A stretch of 6,158 nucleotides of DNA from assembly GCA_947254205.1 (NCBI GenBank), contig CAMYCE010000116.1:1-6158 (forward strand), read 5' to 3'. A program made the translations under genes and the position numbers. Source of the stretch: an uncultured Prevotellaceae bacterium (GTDB taxonomy: Bacteria > Bacteroidota > Bacteroidia > Bacteroidales > Muribaculaceae). Under the pieces are notes generated by a model. That model ran no database searches. It was not told the origin of the DNA and worked only from the letters and a program-made list of their open reading frames with translations. Below, piece after piece: positions 1 through 6,105 of the stretch (positions within the stretch are counted from its first letter, which is position 1; the number at the start of each line of letters is the position of its first letter).

Positions 1-52
1 GACCTTTTACTTAAATTTGCAAACGTAGTTGCATTTTGAAGTTGAATCTACG
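1..52 (-). repeat. Left copy of 52-bp perfect inverted repeat, IS30-like terminus
   Basis: These 52 bases match the reverse complement of 6106-6157 without a mismatch; identity stops right after position 52. Read on the minus strand from 52 outward, the sequence begins C-GTAGATTCAA (51 to 42), then 9 bases, then GCAAC (32 to 28). From memory, the E. coli IS30 end begins T-GTAGATTCAA, 9 bases, GCAAC, so spacing and both blocks agree. I infer that an IS30-family element (or a derivative such as a MITE) lies to the left of the window with its terminus at about position 52. The transposase is not in the window, and the outer limit of the repeat is unseen. The repeat also holds an internal 7-bp inverted pair, AACGTAG at 22-28 and CTACGTT at 48-54, whose last two bases lie outside it. 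Confidence 0.72.
12..19 (+). promoter_or_regulatory. Possible inward-reading -7 box within the terminal repeat
   Basis: TAAATTTG matches the Bacteroidota -7 consensus TAnnTTTG and would fire from the presumed insertion element towards the glycosyltransferase. A -33 TTTG would lie left of position 1 and cannot be seen. The motif is AT-rich and short, so chance is a real alternative. Confidence 0.25.
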
Positions 53-76
53 TTGTAGCGGTGAAGGTGGCGAGGG

Positions 77-107
77 TTGGGGGGTAGCAAATATTTATTT
101 AACTTTG
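77..107 (+). promoter_or_regulatory. Candidate Bacteroidota promoter for the glycosyltransferase operon
   Basis: TAACTTTG at 100-107 is an exact TAnnTTTG -7 box. A weak -33 element, TTGG at 77-80, lies 19 bp upstream, within the usual spacing. Transcription would start near 113-115, giving a leader of roughly 60 bases before the ATG at 177. The promoter lies inside the insertion-like repeat's boundary, in unique sequence, so the native promoter appears intact. Confidence 0.5.
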
Positions 108-176
108 CATGTTCTTGGCAACAGGAATTTTAACAAAATTATTGTATTTGACAACTATTACATCAAAACTACGACT

Positions 177-1313
177 ATGAATATTGGTTACGACGCCAAG
201 CGAGCTGTGTATAATAAAACGGGATTGGGCAACTATAGTCGCCTGCTCATCGACATGCTCGCCGAGTTTCACCCTCGCCATAGCTACATGCTCTACACGC
301 CATCGCTGCCCGGTGATGTTTCTGAGATGGGTAGTTTGCTTGCCCGTGGCAATGTGCATGTGAAACAGCCCCATAGTGCTCCCCTGTCCAAGAGTTTATG
401 GCGGTCGGGGAGTGGCATTGTTCATGATGCTTCGCGCCATCACTGTCATGTGTTTCATGGCTTGAGTGGCGAGTTGCCTCGCTCTATTGGCAAGAGCAAA
501 ATGAAGGCGGTGGTCACAATTCACGACCTCATTTTCAAGGTTCACCCCCAATATTACAAGTTTATCGACCGGCTCATCTATGACTTCAAGGCGCGTTATG
601 CCTGCCATCATGCCCATCGCATTGTGGCCACAAGCGAGTGCACCAAGCGCGACATAGTGAAGTTTTATGGCATCGATCCCTCTAAAATTGAAGTGGTGTA
701 TCAAGGTTGCAATCCTCGATTCTATGAGCCCGTTACTGCTATTGATGAGGAGCGCGTGAGGGTGCGCTATGAGTTGCCCTCTCGCTATATCTTGAGTGTG
801 GGCACCATTGAGGAGCGCAAAAATCTCATGTTGGCTGTCGAGGCGTTGCAGGCTGTCGACGACAAGCATGTGAGGCTGGTGATTGTGGGGCATCGCACCC
901 CCTATTACAAGAAACTCAAGGCTTGGGCTAAGGAACATGGACTTGGGCATCGCCTTTATCGTGTTTCGCATGTGAGCAATGAGGATTTGCCAGCTCTCTA
1001 TCACATGGCTCAACTCTCGGTCTATGCTTCTCGCTATGAGGGTTTTGGCATTCCGGTTGTGGAATCGCTGGCAACTGGCACTCCAGTGGTGGCAGCCACG
1101 GGGTCGTGTCTTGAAGAGGCAGGAGGCGATGGAGCCATTTATGTGAACCCCGATTCTCCCGAAGAGATGGCACGAGCCCTCAATTCAATTTTAAATAGTG
1201 ATGAATTGAGGGGCGAACTGGTGGCAAAGGGACAAAAACACATTGCGCAATTCACGGGAAAGCAATTTGCCGACTCGATGATGGCGATTTATTGCTCAAT
1301 ATTGGATAAATGA
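177..1313 (+). CDS. Glycosyltransferase family 4 (GT-B fold) protein
   Basis: This predicted 378-residue enzyme would transfer a sugar from an activated (usually nucleotide-) donor to a glycan or lipid-linked acceptor at the cytoplasmic face of the membrane. The N-terminal acceptor domain opens with a conserved-looking stretch ending in TGLGNYSR (residues 15-22) and has TIHDLIF at 114-120. The donor domain begins near LSVGTIEERKN (206-216). It contains the GT4 E-x7-E signature, E288 and E296 in EGFGIPVVESLA, followed by GTPVVA (301-306). The length is normal for GT4 and there is no signal peptide or membrane segment. The reading frame stays open upstream to a TTG at 36, but that extension is low-complexity, runs into the terminal repeat, and crosses the likely promoter; the ATG at 177 starts right at the conserved N-terminal motif, so I choose it. 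The stop overlaps the next gene's start (ATGA). Fold and class are secure; the sugar and acceptor are unknown. Confidence 0.93.
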   Translation: MNIGYDAKRAVYNKTGLGNYSRLLIDMLAEFHPRHSYMLYTPSLPGDVSEMGSLLARGNVHVKQPHSAPLSKSLWRSGSGIVHDASRHHCHVFHGLSGELPRSIGKSKMKAVVTIHDLIFKVHPQYYKFIDRLIYDFKARYACHHAHRIVATSECTKRDIVKFYGIDPSKIEVVYQGCNPRFYEPVTAIDEERVRVRYELPSRYILSVGTIEERKNLMLAVEALQAVDDKHVRLVIVGHRTPYYKKLKAWAKEHGLGHRLYRVSHVSNEDLPALYHMAQLSVYASRYEGFGIPVVESLATGTPVVAATGSCLEEAGGDGAIYVNPDSPEEMARALNSILNSDELRGELVAKGQKHIAQFTGKQFADSMMAIYCSILDK

Positions 1314-1840
1314 AGAAATTTACCTCTCTTGATGTAGAGGCTCGTGCCCAGCAAGGTCGCGAGAATTTTCTCAAGGGCTACAATTGTGCCCAGTCGGTAG
1401 TGGCAGCCTTTAGCGACTTGCTCGACGATGACCGCGACACCTTGTTGCGCCTCTCGGCTTCGTTTGGCGGAGGCATGGGCAGGTTGCGCATGACTTGTGG
1501 CGCGGTGAGTGGCATGGCCATGCTTGCCGGTCTTGAAAATGGTTGCGCCACACCGGGCAATCTCGATGCGCGTGCCGTGAATTATGCCTTGGTGCAAGAG
1601 TTGGCTGCCGAGTTTAAGGAAGAAAACGACTCGCTGGTGTGTGCCCGGCTCTTGGGCCTGCGCAGTGGCAAAATCGAGTCGCCACGCCCTGGTGAGCGCA
1701 CGGTCGAGTACTACCGCAATCGTCCTTGCCCCAAGCTCATAGAGTGTGCTTGTCGCATCTATGCCCGTCACCTCAATTCTACCCTATCATCGGCCACGGC
1801 TGGTGGCAATGGTGACGAGATAGGCACTCAAGAGCACTAA
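1310..1840 (+). CDS. C_GCAxxG_C_C family (probable redox) protein
   Basis: This 176-residue soluble protein fits the small cysteine-containing family named C_GCAxxG_C_C, described as probable redox proteins of unproven function. Visible landmarks are GYNCAQSV with C26, the glycine-rich SFGGGMGRL (51-59), then MTCGAVSG (61-68, the CGAxxG motif with C63). Later come C111 and a C-terminal CPKLIECAC with C140, C146 and C148. Spaced cysteines suggest thiol chemistry or a metal/cluster site, but that is inference. The start ATG overlaps the glycosyltransferase stop as ATGA, so translation is probably coupled and the two share a transcript. About the last 18 residues, rich in Ser, Gly and Thr, are encoded over the 3' end of the opposite-strand permease gene and fall after the last conserved cysteine, so the tail may be a dispensable extension. 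Confidence 0.88.
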   Translation: MKKFTSLDVEARAQQGRENFLKGYNCAQSVVAAFSDLLDDDRDTLLRLSASFGGGMGRLRMTCGAVSGMAMLAGLENGCATPGNLDARAVNYALVQELAAEFKEENDSLVCARLLGLRSGKIESPRPGERTVEYYRNRPCPKLIECACRIYARHLNSTLSSATAGGNGDEIGTQEH

Positions 1841-2686
1841 GACGCCTGCCAGTGGCATGTCCCACGAGAGGGTGGCCTGCTCTGCCAATATTGCCACAAT
1901 GGAGGCTACCACGGCTTGCAGATTGGTGTAGACGCTCACTGTGGTGGCTTGCAACCTGCTGGCGGCATAGGGCAACATGAAGAAACCTGCTACCGTGGCA
2001 AACACAACAATAAATGCCATCTCGGCAATGCCCCACCCCATGGTGCCCGAGGTGTAGAGGGGTTGCGAGAGCAACTCGCTATTGCCCACCGGAATCATGA
2101 AGATGGCCGAAACGAGCCACATCCATTTCATTTGGGTGAGACTGGTGTATTTGGCACTCACCTTGCGTGTGATAATCAAGTATAAAGCCCAAGTGATGAG
2201 CGAGAGCAGAGCAAAGAAGATGCCCAGCAGGTCGTTGCTGCCACTGCCACTGCTCCAGTTTTTAAACACCATGAGCAGTGCCCCTGCAATGCCCACCAGC
2301 ACGCCCACCACTTTGAGCCCGTTGATTTTCTCCTTGATGAGCAAGGCAGCCATGAGCATCACCGTGATGGGGGTGAGCGTGGCCATAAACGAGAAATAGA
2401 TGGGATTGGTGAACTTGAGCGACCATGCTGCACACAGTTGCGAGATGGCACCGCCCATGAGTCCGCCAGCCATCATCACCCACAAGTCTTTGCGCTCAAC
2501 TTTTTCTTGGGGCATGAAGGCGGCAATGAGCCAAAAGAGCAGGGCTGCACCCATGCTGCGATAAAAGAGATTGCCTGCCGGCGTGAAGTAGTGGCTCAAC
2601 AGGTCGCTGGTCACGGGCACGCTCAATCCAAAAATCGTGTTGGCCACAATCACGGCCATGTGGCCTTGAGTTTTTGCTTTATCCAT
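1787..2686 (-). CDS. DMT superfamily (EamA-type) inner-membrane transporter
   Basis: A 299-residue, very hydrophobic protein with a pattern of about ten membrane helices in two similar halves, as in EamA permeases of the drug/metabolite transporter superfamily. The first half runs from about residue 8 to 141 and includes NTIFGLSVPV (16-25), FYRSMGAALLFW (41-52), and the segment ending LTPITVMLMAALLIKEK (104-120), a typical EamA helix followed by a charged turn. The second half runs from about 153 to 294, after a short Ser/Gly linker (145-150), and has a comparable segment around YTNLQAVVASIVAILAE (253-269). The family exports or imports metabolites, amino acids or drugs; nothing here fixes the substrate. 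The length is standard. The leader is A-rich without a Shine-Dalgarno sequence. Its 3' end overlaps the convergent C_GCAxxG_C_C gene by 54 bp. Confidence 0.92.
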   Translation of the reverse strand: MDKAKTQGHMAVIVANTIFGLSVPVTSDLLSHYFTPAGNLFYRSMGAALLFWLIAAFMPQEKVERKDLWVMMAGGLMGGAISQLCAAWSLKFTNPIYFSFMATLTPITVMLMAALLIKEKINGLKVVGVLVGIAGALLMVFKNWSSGSGSNDLLGIFFALLSLITWALYLIITRKVSAKYTSLTQMKWMWLVSAIFMIPVGNSELLSQPLYTSGTMGWGIAEMAFIVVFATVAGFFMLPYAASRLQATTVSVYTNLQAVVASIVAILAEQATLSWDMPLAGVLVLLSAYLVTIATSRGR

Positions 2687-2730
2687 GTGTTGTTTTTTTG
2701 TTGTTTCGTGGGTTAATCCCCAATCGGGGG

Positions 2731-2738
2731 CAAAGTTA
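2731..2738 (-). promoter_or_regulatory. -7 box of the permease promoter
   Basis: On the minus strand these bases read TAACTTTG, an exact TAnnTTTG match identical to the box ahead of the glycosyltransferase. No good -33 TTTG is seen at the usual 19-21 bp upstream (about 2758-2762), so the promoter may be weak or activator-dependent. The start would be near 2724, leaving a leader of about 38 bases that is A-rich close to the ATG. A short CCCC-GATT-GGGG inverted repeat (2718-2729) sits at the predicted start site. Confidence 0.45.
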
Positions 2739-2800
2739 GAAAAGAATTCCTTGATTTTGGCATGATTGTTGCAAGTGATAATTGAAAAAACGATATAAAC

Positions 2801-3283
2801 ATGAAAAAAAGTTTTTTGGGACTTTTGACGGTGGCTTTGGCCCTAAGTTTCACTTCTTGCAAGGAGCAGTATTCCAATGGCGAAAAGGTGGGCAACCTCA
2901 TCGAGTTTACTCAAAAAGGTGTGGTGTGGGACTCTTGGGAGGGTCGCATGAACTTGACACAGACTGGCATGAACACCAGTGGTGAGCCATTTTCTTTCTC
3001 CTTCGACAACGACCGCGACGACCAAGACTCGCTCATCAACCTCATGAAGCAGGCACAAGTTGAAGGCTGGAAGCTCAAGTTGCGCTACCACGAGGTGTGG
3101 GGCTTCAAGAACTTTTTTCAGAACCGTGGCGAAACCGACTATTTCATCGACGATGTGACGGTGATCGACAAGGATTTTGCCAACGTGTCGCGCCGTTTTG
3201 CCCAAGGCAAAGCCGAGGCTGGCCGTGTTGTTGATACCGTGTATGTGGTCATCGACAAAAACGAACTCAAAAATCGCAAATAA
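2801..3283 (+). CDS. Small predicted lipoprotein of unknown function
   Basis: A 160-residue protein with a lipoprotein signal: MKK, a hydrophobic core (residues 5-17) and the lipobox FTSC, giving lipidated Cys20. The mature part starts KEQYSNGEKVGNL and continues with EFTQKGVVWDSWEG (35-48). From memory, this S-x-G-x-R/K-x-G ... F-x-x-KG ... WEG pattern marks a family of small periplasmic proteins in Bacteroidota and Proteobacteria, some misleadingly labelled 6-phosphogluconate dehydrogenase; nothing here resembles that enzyme, which has about 470 residues. Further on are an acidic stretch DNDRDDQD (69-76) and a predicted beta-rich region ending near 123. C20 is the only cysteine. The gene stands alone, divergent from the permease with 114 bp between starts. 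Only a poor promoter candidate is visible (TGATTTTG at 2752-2759, one mismatch to the -7 consensus). Lipoprotein status is well supported; the role is unknown. Confidence 0.85.
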   Translation: MKKSFLGLLTVALALSFTSCKEQYSNGEKVGNLIEFTQKGVVWDSWEGRMNLTQTGMNTSGEPFSFSFDNDRDDQDSLINLMKQAQVEGWKLKLRYHEVWGFKNFFQNRGETDYFIDDVTVIDKDFANVSRRFAQGKAEAGRVVDTVYVVIDKNELKNRK

Positions 3284-3314
3284 TTAATTGTTTCTACACA
3301 CATAGTCTCTATCA

Positions 3315-3370
3315 CCCGGAGTGCTCATCGAGCGTCCCCCCACCCAGTGGAGGCCTCGCCGGGCACTCTT
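3315..3370. terminator. GC-rich hairpin between convergent genes, possible terminator
   Basis: GAGTGCTC (3319-3326) pairs with GGGCACTC (3361-3368) over 8 bp with one G-T wobble. Inside it CGAG (3329-3332) pairs with CTCG (3355-3358), and CCAC (3340-3343) can pair with GTGG (3347-3350). CCCGG/CCGGG at 3315-3319 and 3359-3363 offers an alternative outer stem. On the plus strand it is followed by TCTTTATT, a short T-rich tail, so it could end transcription from the lipoprotein gene. The minus-strand side has no U-tract, so termination of the leftward operon here is less certain. The hairpin ends immediately before the stop codon of the ATPase gene. Confidence 0.5.
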
Positions 3371-4932
3371 TATTGTTGCCAAGTGGTTGAGCCAAAGTCG
3401 AAGTAGCTGCTGCGGTCGAGGGTGCGGTAGGAGATAGCCTCCATGATGTGGGGCGAGGTCACTTGCGGGCTACCGTCGAGGTCGGCAATGGTGCGTGCCA
3501 CCTTGAGAATGCGGTCATAGGCTCGTGCGCTCATGTTCATGCGCTCAATGGCATTTTTGAGTTGCAAGAGTCCTTGCTCGTCGGGTTCGGCCCACTGGTG
3601 TATCATTTTAGGAGTCATCTGGGCGTTGCAGTGAATGCCGGGCACATGGGCAAAGCGGGCCGTTTGCAAGGCTCGTGCCTTGATCACACGCTCGCATATG
3701 GCTGCCGAGGGCTCGCCTTGCTGTGGCGACGACATTTCGTTGAAATTCACGGGTTGCACTTCGATTTGCAGGTCAACGCGGTCGAGCAGTGGCCCCGATA
3801 TTTTGCCCAAGTAGTGCTGACGCTGGTGTGGCGTGCAAATGCAGGGCTTGGTGGGGTGGCCATAGTAGCCACACGGGCAGGGATTCATGCTTGCCACCAT
3901 CATGAACGAGGCAGGGTAGTCGGTGGTGTATTTGGCACGGCTTATTGTGATGTGGCGGTCTTCAAGTGGTTGACGCATCACTTCAAGCACCGAGCGTGAA
4001 AATTCGGGCAACTCATCGAGAAATAAAATGCCATTGTGGGCAAGGCTTATTTCGCCCGGAGTGGGATAGGAGCCTCCCCCCACCAGTGCCACCGGCGAGA
4101 TGGTGTGGTGGGGCGAGCGATAGGGACGCGTTGTGAGCAACATGGTGTCGCGCGACAGCTTACCGGCCACCGAGTGTATTTTAGTCGTTTCAAGGGCCTC
4201 GGAGAGGCTTAGAGGAGGCAATATAGAGGGCAGTCGCTTTGCCATCATCGACTTGCCACTGCCTGGGCTGCCAATGAGCAAGATGTTGTGACCACCGGCA
4301 CAGGCCACTTCAAAGGCTCGTTTCACATTTTCCTGCCCCTTGACTTCGCTAAAGTCGAAGGCATAGTCGCCTTGTGCCTTGGCAAACTCGGCGCGGGTGT
4401 CGACAATGGTTTCTTCGAGGCCGGTTCCCTCGTTAAAGAAGTTGATGACTTGGGTGAGGTGGTCGGCACCAAATACCTTGAGGTTGTTCACGATAGCAGC
4501 CTCGCGGGCGTTGTCGCGTGGCAAGATGAAACCATCGAGTTGCAATTCTCGGGCAAGTATGGCCATGGGCAAGGCTCCCTTGATGGGGCGCAGGGCACCA
4601 TCGAGTCCCAGTTCGCCCATCACCATATATCGGCTCAACCGGTCGCCAGCTACCTTCTCGTCGCTGGCCAAGATGCCCAAGGCAATGGGCAGGTCATAGG
4701 CCGAGCCTTCCTTCTTGATGTCGGCAGGCGACATGTTGATTACCACATTCTTGAGTGGCCACTTGAATCCAGCCTCCACAATGGCGCAACGCACTCGCTC
4801 GCCACTTTCCTTGACGGCGGTGTCGGGCAGGCCCACGATGGTGAATCCGCTTCCCCAGTCGATTGATACTTCTATGGTCACGGCTATGGCATCGATGCCA
4901 TACACTGCCGCTCCTAAGGTTTTGCTTAGCAT
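3370..4932 (-). CDS. YifB/ComM family Mg-chelatase-like AAA+ ATPase
   Basis: A complete 520-residue member of the YifB family. Residues about 20-140 form the N-terminal Lon-protease-like (ChlI) domain, with VGLPDTAVKESGERVR (33-48) and KKEGSAYDLPIALG (73-86). The central AAA+ Mg-chelatase domain has Walker A GSPGSGKS (221-228), Walker B ILFLDELPEF (302-311; D306, E307), YRSPHHTIS (271-279), and ASMNPCPCG (347-355) with a second Cys pair at 364 and 366. KISGPLLDRVDLQ (377-389) supplies the arginine-containing segment, and a C-terminal domain (about 440-510) includes NMSARAYDRILKVARTIADL. All are family hallmarks and the length is typical. In Vibrio, ComM is a hexameric helicase that promotes branch migration during natural transformation; the same role here is inference. 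The gene lies 16 bp downstream of the DUF4369 lipoprotein gene, without its own visible promoter, so they probably share a transcript. Confidence 0.97.
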   Translation of the reverse strand: MLSKTLGAAVYGIDAIAVTIEVSIDWGSGFTIVGLPDTAVKESGERVRCAIVEAGFKWPLKNVVINMSPADIKKEGSAYDLPIALGILASDEKVAGDRLSRYMVMGELGLDGALRPIKGALPMAILARELQLDGFILPRDNAREAAIVNNLKVFGADHLTQVINFFNEGTGLEETIVDTRAEFAKAQGDYAFDFSEVKGQENVKRAFEVACAGGHNILLIGSPGSGKSMMAKRLPSILPPLSLSEALETTKIHSVAGKLSRDTMLLTTRPYRSPHHTISPVALVGGGSYPTPGEISLAHNGILFLDELPEFSRSVLEVMRQPLEDRHITISRAKYTTDYPASFMMVASMNPCPCGYYGHPTKPCICTPHQRQHYLGKISGPLLDRVDLQIEVQPVNFNEMSSPQQGEPSAAICERVIKARALQTARFAHVPGIHCNAQMTPKMIHQWAEPDEQGLLQLKNAIERMNMSARAYDRILKVARTIADLDGSPQVTSPHIMEAISYRTLDRSSYFDFGSTTWQQ

Positions 4933-4948
4933 GGTTGCGTTTCTTTTT

Positions 4949-5956
4949 TTATTTCAATAGTTGGGTGATGTGGGCACGAGCCTGTTGCCACTCACCACCA
5001 TTGTAGCCTATTTTGCCCAGCGAGTCGGTCACGACAAATAGGGGAGTGCTCTCGATGGCAAGCGAGGTGAGCTGGTTGTTGAGCGGCCCTTCGGGGGCCC
5101 AAAAGTGTTTCCAGCCGGCGTCGTCGGCGCGCAGTGTAGCACGCCAAGTGGCAGTGTCGGGCTCAAGGTAGATGTCGGCCACTTGCACAGCTTTGCCATG
5201 GGTAGCTGTTAGAGTTTTGAGCATGGCTATGTCGTGAGAGTGTGTAGTTGCTCCTGCGGTCCACAAGTAGAGTATCGAGACTTTGCCACCGGTGGGGGAG
5301 AAGGCAGCAAAGTCGCCTTTGCTTTCCAAGAATTGCAGGCTCATGAGTGTTCCTCCCCTGGGTTTTGGCTCACCATTCAGGCTTTGATAGATCTTCAATA
5401 GAGCTTCGGGCTTGGCATCATTGTCGATTTTGGCAAGCAACTGCTGTGTTTTTTCTTTGTTGTTGAGCTTGCTATAGTCAAAGAGCAGGAGCACGGTCGA
5501 GAGCGTGTTGTCGCCATTTTGAGCAATGTAGTTTTCGATGGCTCTATCAAGCTGTTTGGGGTCTTGAGCCTCATAGAGCGAGGCATGCTCGTTTTTAAAC
5601 CGATACCAATCTTCATTGAGGTCGCTACCTTCGACCTTGAGCTTATAGGGCTGGTTGAACAGGCCCTCCACCTCTAAGTTATCGCCATTTTCGAGAATGA
5701 AATGGGCGATGGGGCGGTTGTTGCTGTCAAAGATTGTGGCTATCATGAGCCCATCGCCTTTGCCTTTCATTTCAAATTGATTTTCTCGTGCAGTGATGTA
5801 GCTATCTTGCACGCCAGTGGGTGTGATGAGAGCCACATGCACATTTTGATTGCCCAATCCTGCAAGGTTGGCCTTAATCGAAAAACTCTTGTTGCAACTG
5901 CCCATCATCAAAGTTGCAGCAAGCAGCAAAATAAGGTTGAAAAATTTGGTGTTCAT
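4949..5956 (-). CDS. DUF4369-type lipoprotein with a redox-dead thioredoxin-like domain
   Basis: A 335-residue envelope lipoprotein. The signal has a basic start, a hydrophobic core (residues 6-18) and the lipobox MGSC with lipidated Cys21. Residues about 25-115 look like a DUF4369 domain: a beta-rich segment with LITPTGVQDSY (43-53), FEMKGKGDG (61-69) and a block ending ILENGDNLEVEG (87-98). A helical linker follows (about 115-200). The C-terminal part (about 222-335) looks like a TlpA/AhpC-type thioredoxin fold: KVSILYLWTAGATTHS (225-240) stands where such proteins carry the W-C-x-x-C active site, and STPLFVV (303-309) supplies the expected cis-proline. No active-site cysteine is present; Cys21 is the only cysteine. 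It therefore cannot be a dithiol oxidoreductase and may bind or scaffold another factor. The start ATG at 5956 fits the signal peptide and lies about 22 bases past the predicted transcription start. It is first in an operon with the YifB gene. Confidence 0.87.
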   Translation of the reverse strand: MNTKFFNLILLLAATLMMGSCNKSFSIKANLAGLGNQNVHVALITPTGVQDSYITARENQFEMKGKGDGLMIATIFDSNNRPIAHFILENGDNLEVEGLFNQPYKLKVEGSDLNEDWYRFKNEHASLYEAQDPKQLDRAIENYIAQNGDNTLSTVLLLFDYSKLNNKEKTQQLLAKIDNDAKPEALLKIYQSLNGEPKPRGGTLMSLQFLESKGDFAAFSPTGGKVSILYLWTAGATTHSHDIAMLKTLTATHGKAVQVADIYLEPDTATWRATLRADDAGWKHFWAPEGPLNNQLTSLAIESTPLFVVTDSLGKIGYNGGEWQQARAHITQLLK

Positions 5957-5985
5957 GTTGCATGAAAAAAATGAAATGAGTGTTA

Positions 5986-6017
5986 CAAAAATAGCAATAA
6001 AGCCTCACATAGTCAAA
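5986..6017 (-). promoter_or_regulatory. Bacteroidota-type promoter of the DUF4369-yifB operon
   Basis: Read on the minus strand, TTTG (6017-6014) is followed after 20 bp by TATTTTTG (5993-5986). Both match the Bacteroidota consensus (TTTG, 19-21 bp, TAnnTTTG) exactly. Transcription would start near 5978-5980, about 22 bases upstream of the ATG, with an A/T-rich leader and no Shine-Dalgarno sequence. This is the best-formed promoter in the window. The roughly 90 bases between it and the right terminal repeat hold nothing I recognise. Confidence 0.65.
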
Positions 6018-6105
6018 GAAAAATCATGCTGTCAAGTGATGTCTATAAATTTTTAAACGATAAGTTGTGGGAGAAATTGCAGGTTTTTATGAAAAGAATA
6101 TAGAT

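Noticed and set aside
36..176. N-terminal 47-residue extension of the glycosyltransferase starting at a TTG
   Set aside because: It would begin inside the terminal repeat, covers the probable promoter, lacks family-like sequence, and the ATG at 177 begins exactly at the conserved N-terminal motif.
347..366. Treating the Cys pairs of the YifB protein (residues 352, 354, 364, 366; window about 3835-3879) as an unusual metal site
   Set aside because: Cysteine pairs at this place are a common feature of the family, so they are not remarkable here. The coordinates of this entry are residue numbers.
396..1013. 205-codon reading frame on the minus strand inside the glycosyltransferase gene
   Set aside because: It is antisense to a gene with clear GT4 motifs, and its translation, rich in His, Met and Ala, shows no recognisable domain; it is a by-product of the codon use of the real gene.
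4288..4866. 192-codon plus-strand reading frame opposite the YifB gene (and the similar one at 3448-3999)
   Set aside because: Both lie entirely antisense to a complete, motif-rich ATPase gene and encode no recognisable domain.
3370..4932. YifB called as a true magnesium chelatase subunit or an active Lon protease
   Set aside because: The AAA+ core is chelatase-like, but the domain order and the CPCG and GPLLDRVD motifs are those of YifB/ComM; the Lon-like domain lacks the usual Gly-Pro-Ser-Ala catalytic context (it reads EGSAYD).
177..5956. A novel defence or mobile system carried between the inverted repeats
   Set aside because: All six genes belong to ordinary families with chromosomal character; there is no transposase, recombinase, nuclease, toxin-antitoxin pair or reverse transcriptase, and the gene orientations do not form one operon.
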